Part shown: piece after piece, positions 43,652 to 54,519 of the stretch
Layout of the letters: each line of letters starts with the position of its first letter
Numbering within the stretch: position 1 is the stretch's first letter
NCBI GenBank assembly: GCA_033439765.1
Contig: JAULSN010000004.1
Span: forward strand, 692,001 to 756,000
From: Lasiosphaeria ovina
Lineage: Eukaryota > Ascomycota > Sordariomycetes > Sordariales > Lasiosphaeriaceae
Reading direction: 5' to 3'
Length of the DNA stretch: 64,000 nucleotides
The notes under the pieces: model-generated
What the model was told of the DNA's origin: nothing
What the model saw: the letters and a program-made list of their open reading frames with translations, nothing else
The model's database searches: none
Made by a program: the position numbers and the translations under genes

Positions 43652-45012
43652 TCAATGAATTTCGAATCGTTGGGAGCCAAATCTCTGGTACAAGTCTTGC
43701 TCTATTAAACCCTCTGGCAACTCATGTCCCCCGGTATGTACGACACTGATCATGTGGAAATACTTCGTCACAGTAATAGGGCGACGACTGAAAGGAGAGT
43801 TGATGCCCCCAAGTAGTCCAGCCAATACGTCTCCCACCTCAAAATCACTTGGGGCTAGGCCGAGCAACCCGGTGTCAGTGGATAATTTCCGACCGGAATA
43901 ACAGTGCTATTACGAATCCCTGAAGAAATGCACAAGGGTGGGGCAGTCACTCTTTGGTGTTGACCAATCAGGAGTGTCCCAGGGTCCCGACCTCTGGAGG
44001 CCCGGGACAACGGAGCTCTGTGCGTGGTCCCGGGGTCCCGAAGTGCGGCCCCTCGCAAGTAAGGGACATCATTGATTGGTTCCCTCAGACAGATATATAC
44101 GATGACCGTAGCCACGGTCTTAGATAGAGCTTGCTTGGTTCCTCAAGCAAGCAATACACATTCTCTGCACTCATATACTTTGAGTGGCAAACCCAGTTTG
44201 ACTGTATTACCCGTGCAATAGGAGCTTGCCCTTTGTTCATTCTTCATATCTATTTCTCAGACCCCCAGTGCCTGTGCACGATACAACCTTGACCCACACA
44301 GTCGAGCGGTTTGTAATAAGTGCTCGATAGCCTTAGCTAATGTTTGGCACGATTCTGGAACCTCTGCTAGCAAGAGGCTGCTTGTAGGTGGATCGTGGAC
44401 AGCATCCCACAATTCGTTAAAACGGGTCAACTTGTCGTCCTCTGTCATCCCAGCAATGCCCTCGTCAATGGTTCTCCTTTCTAAAAGTGTTTGCATTTCC
44501 ATTTTCCGTGTCTGGTGTGGCTTGCCGGATTGCGGCTCCCACAGCAAGCTCGAAACGGCCGATAGTATCTCACCGATTGGTTCACCATCCGTCAACTGTA
44601 TACCAGCGGTAACGATTCCAAGGGAGACACCGCCCGCGAACCAAAATCTAGGATCCCAGGAGAAGGTAGCTAAAGGTGCAAATGCTCTGGAGTCTAAGAT
44701 GAGGCTACTGATTAAGTCTTCGTCTGGACACAACATGTATGGATGATACGGTGCTGTTCGAACTATGCCGTGTGCTCGCATATCTGGTACCCAGGACGGT
44801 AACCCCAGGTGCGTAGGCCCTGGGACGAGAGGTAGAAGGGGGTAACCGCAGCTGAAACCCTCCAGTTTCGTCAATGACATGGTTTCCGAAAAGACTTGGG
44901 CGGTAGTCTTAGAGTAATCGGGTATGATTTTCTTCCTGCTCTGTTGAATGTGCAAACACCAAGTATCCCGTTCCGGCCGCTGAAGTTTTCTCTGTTTGTA
45001 GATAACTTCCAT
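43652..45012 (-). pseudogene. HET-domain protein C-terminal part, split by a solo LTR
   Basis: The upstream part (45012-44319) has IIPDYSKTTAQVFSE and LPSWVPDM, which are landmarks that follow the HET domain in fungal heterokaryon-incompatibility proteins. The downstream part (43907-43652) has GLAPSDFEVGDVLAGLLGG, the usual C-terminal block. If the solo LTR (43908-44318) and one AGTGC are ignored, the two parts are in the same frame without a stop. The N-terminal HET domain itself was not found upstream, so the gene was already truncated or lost its 5' part. HET proteins trigger cell death on non-self fusion. Confidence 0.75.
43908..44318 (+). mobile_element. Solo LTR, family 1b, inside the HET gene
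   Basis: 411 bp, TATTAC...GTAATA, flanked by the exact duplication AGTGC (43903-43907 and 44319-44323). Its 3' portion (from about 44091) matches family 1a LTRs; its 5' portion matches only the copy at 31018-31433. Confidence 0.9.
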
Positions 45013-45106
45013 ATTGAGAACCCCGAGTCGCCTTGGAATGAGAACCGATCCGACATGCCCGTAACTGGCTTGAGGACAAGGTCGGCCACTGGGTAAAATC
45101 AGCCCG

Positions 45107-45875
45107 GGTTGGAAAAAAACGCCGTGAAGCGCTTTTCTTTCTCACCTTTCGCCTTCACCATGGTATACCTCTTTCCATCGTCGTCCAGTGACAGTGCTAC
45201 TAGAAGAGGTGAAACGGTTTGATCCACAATACTTGTCCGGTTCTTCTGACTGTCATGCGTTGGAGCCAGACCAGCGGTCGCAGAGGTGGCGACAGAAATG
45301 CTTGAGTCTGAAGGTCCAGCCCTCTCCTCCCAGAGGGAAATGGGACGCCAGAGCTAGATCTCCCCCTGGCCTCTGTACACATCGTTCTTCAAGAAACGAG
45401 ACCGGATGGTGGCGCTACAAAATGCATCATCGAGGTACGCAAAAGGCACATATCCGGTGATGGCAGTTTGAAACTGAAAGGCGGATTCTCTGTTGGCGAA
45501 ATCATGGTGTATGTGCTCTGGAGACCTGCCAAGACCATTGATGACGGTAATTCTCCACCTCGTAGAATCGTTGAACGGATACCGTCGCTCAAATGGATAT
45601 TCGAGGATAAAACGCGCTTCAGTCAGGCTGCACTGGCGAACCAGTTGTCTGTTATCGGCAATTGGATATTCTACCTTGATGACCTCGTCGTCGGCGTCTG
45701 TAATCTCCAGCCGGTAGTCGACATTTGTGCTCAGAGTCGACGTTGGGGGAACCAGAGATAAGGAGGCCGGGATGTGCTCCATCATGGTATCAATGTCGGA
45801 TGTTGACTCCAAAACAAGAGTACGTAACCGCATACCAAGACGTAAAGGCGGGGAAGACATTGATAGTAATACCAA
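45107..45875 (-). pseudogene. Conserved fungal protein of unknown function, nonsense-interrupted
   Basis: One frame runs from 45875 to about 45107 with a single TAG at 45356-45354. Before it: FILEYPFERRYPFNDSTRWR and HHDFANRESAFQFQTAITGY. After it: LWRPISLWEERAG, SSISVATSATAGL and PLLVALSLDDDGKRYTMVKAK. The style resembles a family of fungal proteins I have seen only as uncharacterised. The context GEI*LWRP suggests CAG to TAG. The 5' start is uncertain. It is just upstream of the HET fragment and may belong to the same decaying incompatibility-type cluster. Confidence 0.5.
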
Positions 45876-46208
45876 ATACGAGCTGCAGGTGCGTTGTGGC
45901 GTCCCTCAATTTGTTCGAATGCTGTGTGGCCTTATGCATGCTGCCAATAGTGTTGATCATCAACAGAAATTTTATTGGACGCCCTTGTTTGAAGCGAACC
46001 GGAGCCAAAGCTCCTTTCGTCTCTGACAGGTGGACGTGGTGGCTGCGGCTGAGGCACGTATGTCTGCATCGGGTGGCCAAGAAAAAGGAGTTGCGCCAAG
46101 CAGGTCAAGAAAGCCTGTGTTGAAATGCTAGGCAGGTAGATAAGAGAGCCTTGTCCGTCATTTTGGTCATGTCAAGGTCTCGCAGCAACACCAACCGAGC
46201 TCACAACC

Positions 46209-48182
46209 ATGGCCGGAGCTGCTGTTGATCCCGCAGGCAATGGGGCGGATGGCCAGAACCTCCGAGATGAAGCTGATCTCGTTGCAGATCAAGCTGCCGT
46301 ACAGCATGGCGGGGCCCAAGTACGAATCTCCAAACCTGTTCGCTCCCAAGTTATACTTAGGAGTCCTTAGAGGGGCTTACCCATATCTCGGTCATATCTA
46401 GGTTGTCAATTTCATCCCACGACTCAACAATCGCCTGAGTCCCTTCACTGTCGGCTGTCTAATCATGAACAAGACGATTGGGTGCGACATTTTCACACAG
46501 CCCTACAACGTCGTGTCGGTGGTCGGGAACCCAGCAGCTGTCCTGCTGCTCTGGATAGCAGTCGCCCTCATCGTCTGGTGTATTTCTATCTGTTGGGTTG
46601 AGCTGGGACTTAGTATTCCCCGTCATAGACTGGCTCATCGCCACGTATCGACACCGAAATCGGGTGGTAACAAGAACTACGCAAGTCGACCCTGTTCCGT
46701 CCTCTCGGCAGTGGCCAATATCTGACATGTTATGATACGCTTACAGCTCGAGTACATCTTCAAAGTCCCCGACTTCTTCATATCTTGCGTGTATGGCATG
46801 ACATTCTTCATCTTTAGGAATCTCGCCGGCAACGCAATCCAGTTTGGCGTTTACATGCAGACGGCCATCAACCCAAACTGCCAGGAGGGCTGCATGCGGT
46901 CTGGACCCGTTGTCGGTTGGGCCTTGGGCGTCCTGATTCTCTGCGCGCTCATCAACATCATAACTCCCAAAGGCTCTATTCTCATCAACAACTTGTTTGC
47001 CGTCCTCAAGGTGTCGCTGGTCATCATCATGATCTTCCTCGGCATTGGGTGGAGCCTGAAATGGGGCGGTGAAGGAGTGTAAAAGCACCAAGTGGGAGGT
47101 ACAAGGGCAAGGTGGGCGGATTTGGAGATGTGGTTCAAGCCCTTACCTTTGCCATTTACCCGTTGACGGGTTTTGAACAGCCCTTTTACGTCCTCGCCGA
47201 GGTCAGACAGCCCAAGACACTGTTCGTGCCGACTGTCATGTCGACCATGGCACTGATACTGGTGCTCAACCCTCTCATAAACACGAGCTACTTTTGCGTC
47301 CACCCATACCAAGGCAGCAATATCAGCTCCGGCCCAAACAGTCTGAACACAACCAACGCAGCCATAAACTTCTTTTGGACCATCTCTGGCGGCAGGGCCT
47401 CTGACGGCGGGCAGGGTCTCCTCCGTGGCGCATCCGTCCTCTTTGCCCTCTCTATCTTCGGCAACCTCTTGGCCGTCATCTACACGGCACCCCGCGTCAA
47501 GCAAGAGATCGCCAAGGAAGGCATCCTACCCAAGTCCCTCTTCTTCGCCCCCAGCAAAGACAGCCTCCTCTCCCGCCTCTTCACCAGAAACCCCGCCGAT
47601 AGGGAACAAGAACCTATAGCGGCTACAGCCCTGCATCTCATGTTTGAGATTATTTTGGTGTTGTCTGTCGGACTAAGTCTCGCCCCAGGCGAGGCCTATA
47701 ATACGCTGACCTATCTCTACACCTATGTAATTACTGGGATTCTCGGCTTTCTCGCCGTCGTCGGCTTGCTGTACCTCAAGGTGGACGCCGGGCTCAAGCC
47801 ACAGACGGGTTGCCGTTGGAACCAGAAGCGAGAGTACCGCCCGATGCTGGATCCCCTGCCCTGCATCGTTGCTGTCATATCTCTGGGACTGGTTCTCTTT
47901 GGGGCCTTTGCAAAGACCTCGGTGGTGGTCACGGACGCACAGCCGGGGTGGCTGAAGCCGGCAGTGAGATGGTGCAGGTGGTCGCTGGAGGTCATTTGGT
48001 GGCTAGGGATAGAGCTCCGGCAGTGGAAAGGCCAGTACCAGATCCGGAGGGAGAGAATCACGTATGTCGAGGCGGTTGATGATGCGGATCCGGTGCAGAG
48101 GGCCGAGATGATGATTGTCGAGAAGGAGTATTCGTCACAGCATCATTGGCCGGTGGACAATCTGTTGCAGCAGGGGCATTGA
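46209..48182 (+). pseudogene. APC-superfamily amino-acid permease with an apparent frameshift
   Basis: Exons 46209-46319, 46402-46680 and 46747 onward join in phase. Landmarks: NFIPRLNNRLSPFTVGCLIMNKTIG (46405-46479, helix 1), SGGNKNYLEYIFKVPDFF across the second intron, NLAGNAIQFGVYM, and GFEQPFYVLAEVRQPKTLF in helix 6-7, the signature of fungal high-affinity methionine/LAT-type permeases. Twelve hydrophobic segments can be placed. The second intron uses a GC donor (GCAAGT at 46681). The frame ends at TAA near 47082, and the rest (from about 47083 to 48182) follows one base out of phase. Either one base was gained near 47080 or a very short intron is used. Without that it would be a complete plasma-membrane transporter. 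Confidence 0.72.
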
Positions 48183-50313
48183 GTCTTGTCAGTGTCATTT
48201 ACCAGAGTAACACAAAAGGTTGGATTCCTACCATGAGCCTCACGATATTCTTTAACTGAAAGACGCCCTTCCACAGACGAGCGAAGAGACAGCCACGCAT
48301 CTCAAGACCATCTCGGTGACGAGCACCAGTGTTCCAACAACATACGCTCCAGCACAGACTTGTACGAAGGCATCTGAATGGCCCAAGCAGGAACAGGGTA
48401 GAGCTGCGGCTTAGTTCTCGATAAGCTCGCAACCAAGACAATGGGCTTCAACTCATTCCTCCGACATGTCGGAGTATAAGGGCATCGGTTCCGGCATTGG
48501 GAATCTCGTCGATGGATATCCTTTGCGTCAGACATCGGAGACTTTACGTACGTTAGAGGAGAAGTGAGCTGTCAGATCCGACCTATTGTCGGGCTACATG
48601 ACGGCTCGGCGGCATCTCGCCGAAATCTACTGGGAGAGCAGTGCCATTCGGCGATGCCTTGATGGCTAACCGGTCCATCATAGACCGATACAGGCTCTTG
48701 AAACTCCGCGAGAGGTCTCGAAGGCCCCTTTAATTTTCACTGTGCAAATGGAGATATATCAGGGGACCGGCTCTCCCGGTGGTGAAAGCAGCGGCGCGGC
48801 ATACGAACGGATCCTGTGTGGCAAGGCGGAACGAGGCCACGGCGTTGGGACCCGTGTGGTGTCAACAAACGCCAAGAAGAAACAACCATAAAACGAAAGG
48901 ACAGAAACAGGACCTGAGGGGTGAGAATTGGACCTCGATAACAGCTGGACGTAAATTTTCTGGCGGCAGAAAGGATACACAGGTACGCACACGAAAAGAC
49001 CGGAACCGGAGCCGGAGTAGGGAATGGGAACTGGGCCTCACTGGGTAATTTTCCGCCAGGCAGAAAAGAAACGTACCCAGCCTGATAGAGCAGCAGCAAT
49101 CTGCCGATGTGGGTGCCTGTGTAACACCGTAGGAGTTATGGCGACGAGGATAGGTGCGGCACTGCAAGATGGAAGATGCGTGGTTGGGGAAGGGGGGGTT
49201 GGTTATGTGTGATCAATTGAAGCCTGTCCCCCTCTCTAGGCTCATCTTATACTACCTGGCCGTTACATGTAGCTTGCGCTCATTCGAGCTGATGCGGAGC
49301 ATTTCAGCTCGGACGGGCCCAGATTTGCCACCGGCCTCGCTACCACAATCTTATAAATCCAGCCTTTGAAGTTTCAAAACCCCAGCTCTATCTCCGAAAA
49401 TGGGAACCTGCTTCCTGGATCATGAAGACGGCCACCTCTTTAGTGTTGTTTTCGATGATGCAAACCTCAGAGCGAGACGAAACCTCTTCATCTCCACCCT
49501 AAAGCAACAGACACGCTGGGAAAGCTCATAGCAGTCATATCTGCCGAGCGAGATCAGACAGGGGTTGAAACCCTGTCCGACTCGGAAGCAATCAGGAATA
49601 TCCCCGAGGGGGTCCGTGAGGCATCACGACCGCCACTTTTATTTTTATATCCTGTTGAATAGTTGCGCCCATGGATTCAAGTGCGAGAGTTTCGGTGTGC
49701 TCAATCCCTCCCGGGGCTTGGGGGCGGCGATGCTGTTCGACGCGTCATCTTCGGTGTCGCTGTTCGGCCACGCTAAGCGCTTTTCTCGCGACTCGAGAGT
49801 TCCGTTGGTAACTCTGGGAACGGGGCTATGCTGGCCGTGCCACAACGGCCCGCAACCAACACTGTTGGCAGTAGTGGAAAAGGAAACAGAACCCCTGCTG
49901 ATTAAAGTATGCCGTATGATTGAAGGATCGGAAAAATCAGCCCAACCCATGGATGGACTCATTTGCTTGTCAAACAAGGAGGCTCAATGGGCTTCAGAAT
50001 TTAGCCCACAGATGGAGACAGTGTTTGAATGGTGCTACATTCGCTGGGAATGTTTGCTCACAGTCGTTGGCGCTTGTCGGGCCTGGCCGGAGCAACCCCG
50101 AAATTGAGACTTGGTCGAGAGAGATCGAAAATGAGCCAAATAAATAAATAATCAATATAAAACTGGACGTTCTTGCCCACCTCTTGGCGACCGAATGCCC
50201 ACGAGTCTTCAGCGGATCGAGACTGCGAAATATTTCTGCAGGAACTTGATAACTTTCTGATTTCTATTAGTCCCTTCCTCTCTTCCCATTCGATTACCAC
50301 TCTGCTCGCTTCC
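48183..50313. other. Interval without a recognised gene
   Basis: About 2.1 kb. Around 49400-50107 there are plus-strand coding-like stretches (MGTCFLDHEDGHLFSVVFDD, then in other frames LGKLIAVISAERDQTGVETL (49517-49576) and LDASSS-type text) with stops and phase changes, possibly a decayed orphan gene. Nothing else is recognised. The last 150 bp is the promoter and leader of the hydrolase gene. Confidence 0.35.
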
Positions 50314-52097
50314 ATGCCGGCCGTCTCTATTCGGAATGCCTTGTGGCCGCTTGCAGCCTTGCTGGTGGCATCAACCAGGACAGCGGCCCTTGAGAAAAGG
50401 CAGGAGGGCCTCGCCAACTTCACCTGGACCTCAATTGATCCGTCCCGAGACCTGCAGTATCATGACTGCTACAATGGGTACAGGTGCGCCCGTCTGGAGG
50501 TTCCTCTGGACTGGACCAATACCGACAACACGTTCTCGTCAGGGGTTGCCATCGGTATCGCTACTCTTCCAGCCGTGGTTCCCGATACCAACCCTTCCTT
50601 TGGGGGCACGGTGCTGGTCAACCCGGGAGGTCCGGGCGGATCCGGCGTCGAGATGGTTTTGCTCTTTGGGAAGTACCTGCAGGGCATTCTTGACGGCGAT
50701 AAACACTATGAGATTCTCGGCTTTGACCCTCGGGGCGTGGGGAGTAGTACGCCCAGCTCGAGTTGCTACGCCAACATTCTCAACCGCGTGATGGATGTAG
50801 TCCAGCAGGGCGGCATGCCACCCGTCGGGTTGGGGGACGTCGGCTTGAACCTCAACTATCAGGCTGCTGCCGGGTTTGGGCAATTGTGCGGCCAACAAGC
50901 AGGGCAGGAGAGCATCTTCGCCCACATGTCCACCGCATCCGTCGCTCGGGACATGTTGGAGATTGTAGAGCGGGTTGATGCTGCCTCGAATCGGGCCAGG
51001 ATAAACTCATCAGTGCCTAGGGGCGCAAACAAGAAGCCCCTTCTCCAGTATCTTGGAGTGTCGTACGGAACCATCCTTGGGAACACCTTCGCCTCCATGT
51101 ATCCCGAAAGAGTGGGGAGGATGGTTCTCGACAGCGTTGCTGACGCTGACGACTACATCAGTGGAGTGAGTTTTCGTCCCATAGCCACCCCAGTCTCCAG
51201 GAATCGTGGCACTGACCGTACGTCTCTATCCACTAGACATGGAGAAAGAACCTCGATGACACGGAATCGGTTATTGACTATTTCTACCAAGTCTGTTTCG
51301 ATGCCGGAGATGTCTGCCCATTGCGACAAGGCCAAGACCAGAGCGCTGCTGACGTCCGGGGACGCGTTGATGCCTTCATCCAGACCCTTGAAACCAACCC
51401 CATATCAGTTGCGCAAGACGGGCGAGTCCGTCTGCTTACGTCGTACGCGGTCCGCAGTACAATCCGTCAGACGGTCTACAGCCCCGTCTGTGGGTACGAG
51501 CCTTTGGCCATCGCACTAGCCGATTCCGTCTTGAAGGGGAACCACACTCTTATACTCTCCAGTAGCGGCGGCCTCTGCACGAGAATCATCCCCAACCACG
51601 TCCCCGTCGACTGCCCATGGTGTGCCGAGGCGTCGTTTGGTATCCTATGCGGAGACTCGGCTTCACTTGCCGCCAAGGATGGGCGCAACGTGTCCTGGGC
51701 TAGAGAAGAAGTCGATTTCCACCAGAAACAGTCTTCAACCGCAGGGGAGCCTTGGTCGCGAATCCCGCTCTCGTGTGTCAACTGGCAATTCAAGCCCAAA
51801 TACACATTTTCGGGACCGTTCGGGAGTTCGGTGCCGGTGCTGTTGCTGTCAAACCGCCACGACCCTGCCACGCCGCTGGCAAATGCCTTCGCCCTTTCGC
51901 GGCGCCACAACGGCTCTGCTGTTGTGGTGCAGGAGTCTTATGGCCATAGTGCGCTGCTGGTATCGACGAGCAACTGCACGGCCGAAATCGTGCGCAGGTA
52001 CTTCAGTACCGGCCAGCTCCCTGCAAATGGGACCTCCTGTGCCGCCGATTGTGCGGTGTCGATCCCTTTTAGCGCTTGCCCAGGCCTCATAGAGTAG
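50314..52097 (+). CDS. Secreted alpha/beta hydrolase, tripeptidyl-aminopeptidase (TAP) type
   Basis: Exons 50314-51165 and 51237-52097 give 570 residues. I chose ATG 50314 because MPAVSIRNALWPLAALLVAS is a signal peptide with a KR processing site shortly after (LEKRQ). Family motifs: VPLDWTN, VNPGGPGGSG (oxyanion region), GFDPRGVGSS, nucleophile elbow GVSYGT, the acid in SNRHDPATPL and the His in YGHSALL, followed by a Cys-rich C-terminal TAP-like domain. Bacterial and fungal relatives are exopeptidases or proline-iminopeptidase-like enzymes. No break is seen, and the gene lies directly beside the repeat block. Confidence 0.88.
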
Positions 52098-52206
52098 GAG
52101 GAGAAAGCTGTAGATATTTAGATAGTGCTAAATTATAACGTTCGTAGTGGAAGCTTCGACGCCGCACGAAACATAGTCGCTCTCTGCTGAGATTAAATTA
52201 AATAGT

Positions 52207-52946
52207 TTTTTTTTTCTTTCTCCCCATTACGCGTATGCAGCCCATAGGGCTATGACGCGGCCTATTTAAGCTATAGACGGTATTACAAACCGCTCGACTG
52301 TGTGGGTCAAGGTTGTATCGTGCATAGGCACTGGGGGTCTGAGAAGTAGATATGAAGAATGAACAAAGGGCAAGCTCCTATTGCACGGGTAATACAGTCA
52401 AACTGGGTTTGCCACTCAAAGTATATGAGTGTAGAGAATGTGTATTGCTTGCTTGAAGAACCAAGCAAGCTCTATTTAAGACCGTGGCTACGGTCGTCGT
52501 ATATATCTATCTACAGTAGCCAATAAGAGCTCAGCTCTTACTTGCCTACCTTACAGAGGTTGCCCGTTGCCGGGCAAGACAATGGGAGCGGGCAACTGAG
52601 TGCCCGCCGCCAAGTAAGCTTCCCTCACCGGGCATATGCTGATTGGTGGGGCGGGACCCACACCGGACCTTCCCGCACGTGCAGGCTGCCCAGTATGTGA
52701 CGGGATCCGTAACAGACGGCTACTTAAAAAGTTATAAGGAAAGACTAGTCTAATAGGGCATACTAGAGGTAGAAAATCTTAGACGAAGTGTAATTCCGGT
52801 TCCGTGTACGTTTTTCAAGTCAAAGCGTGTAAGGTATTATGTACCTAAAAGGAGGGTAAGGAAGGAAAGGAGAGGGAGGGTAATCAAGCTAAGCTATTTA
52901 TTTTGTAGTAGTTTTAAAACTAACTGCAAGATAGTAGCTAGGGAAC
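52207..52946 (-). mobile_element. 5'-truncated gag-only LINE copy carrying a solo LTR
   Basis: Minus strand: a T-run at 52207-52217 (poly(A)), the shared tail, and the last codons of ORF1 (to about 52946). It is interrupted by a solo LTR at 52281-52714. It abuts copy D head to head at 52946/52947. Confidence 0.8.
52281..52714 (-). mobile_element. Solo LTR, family 1a, inside a LINE tail
   Basis: 434 bp, flanked by the exact duplication GACGG (52276-52280 and 52715-52719). It gives the true family 1a ends: TGTTACGGATCC... and ...GTTTGTAATA in its own orientation. Confidence 0.9.
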
Positions 52947-54519
52947 GCGAACACAGAAACACGAAGACTCGCATTTGGTTCAAAACAGCACCAAAATCGA
53001 CGAAAGCGACATCAATCAATTGCCCTCGACGAGCTTTCAACGCCTACGCAATGGCTGCACCGCGCGGCCAGTTGCGCGGGCGTATGGAGGGTCGAAAAGC
53101 AAAGCAATTGGGCCCAAAGACCGACGATGAAGATTCTTCAGACGACCTGCCGGACCCACCGCAGATTACGGAACTTCCCGAAAGCCCCACCTTGACCCAA
53201 TGGGCTAGAATCAGCCAAGCAAAAGCCACCAAAAAAGCCACCCAAAAAGCCACCCAAAAATCCACCACCCACAAAGCCAACCCGGCAGCCAAAGCCACAG
53301 TCACAGCCACGGCCACAACCACAGCCACCCACCCCGCAGCCAACCAAACAGCCACCAACCCCGGAGCCAACCACGCAGCCACCAACCACGCAGCCACCCA
53401 CGCAGCTACCTATATAGCTAGCTATATAGCGAACCGCTTGAAGAAGAACCCCCTCGAGGCAAAAAGCCCCTACGAAAAAGATACTAAAATTGAAGATATT
53501 ATTCCAAAGGACCTATAGGAAGATATAGCTATAATGTGGCCATATCTACTATTTGGCCAGCTCATGGAATGGAACCACGAAGGAAAAGAAGATATATATC
53601 CCTATGATACTATAAAGGTCCTTTTTAACTGTATGAAGCATATGGCTCTCGGGGTACAGGCTCTCCGAGTACGAGCCTTTGAAAAGCAGGCTTCTAAGCC
53701 GGCCACGCAGCCAGCCTCGCAGCCAGCCACGCAGCCAACCACGCAGCCGGCCACACAGCCGGCTACACAGCCAGCCACACAGCCAGCCACACAGCCGGCT
53801 ACACAGCCAGCCACACAGCCAGCCACACAGCCGGCCACACAGCCAGCCACACAGCCAGCCACACAGCCAGCCACACAGCCAGCCACACAACTAGCCACAC
53901 AGCCAGCCCTACCTACTGGAAAACCTAGATCCGGAGTAATACAGTGCTATCGATGCTTTGGCTTCGGCCATATCGCTAGCACTTGTACTGGGCCCCAGAT
54001 CTGTGGCTTCTGTAGCCGGCCAGGCCACCTCTCAACGTAATGCCAGGAAAAAGTAACGAAAAAGCCGCCAAGTTGCATCAACTGTACTGGCCTACACCAA
54101 GCCTGGGCCTTGAAGTGTCCCCAAAGACCTCCCTCAGGCCCGGAACCAGGCCCGGAACCAGGCCCGAAACCAGGCCCACAACGCTCTCAAGCCGCATCCT
54201 TGCCTCGGCAGCGGCCTACCTACGCCGAGGTGGCTAGTAGGCAGCCAACTCGTAAGCAAGCCGGCCAACCAGCCCGCCAGCCAGCCTGCCAACCAGCCCT
54301 CAAGCCAGCTCCCCAGCCATACGAGGATTCCCTAGCTACTATCTTGCAGTTGGTTTTAAAACTACTACAAAATAGATAGCTTAGCTTGATTACCCTCTCT
54401 CTCCCTTTCCTTACTTACCCTCCTTTTAGGTACATGATACCTTACACGCTTTGACTTGAAAAAAGTACACGGAACCGGAATTATACTTCGTCTAGGATTT
54501 TCTACTTCTAGTATGCCCT
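52947..54519 (+). mobile_element. Gag-only non-autonomous LINE-like element, copy D, 3'-truncated
   Basis: It starts with the family leader (ACACAGAAACACGAAGACTCG), contains ORF1, and stops inside the shared tail at TAGTATGCCC, where an LTR (TGTCACGG) begins. There is no poly(A). Confidence 0.82.
53051..54379 (+). pseudogene. ORF1 of copy D with two in-frame stops
   Basis: One continuous frame like copy A, with TAG at 53516-53518 (a TGG in the other copies) and TAA at 54038-54040 (a CAG in the other copies). Met to Ile (EDIAIMW) is nearby. Both stops fit RIP-type transitions. The zinc knuckles are otherwise kept. Confidence 0.82.
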
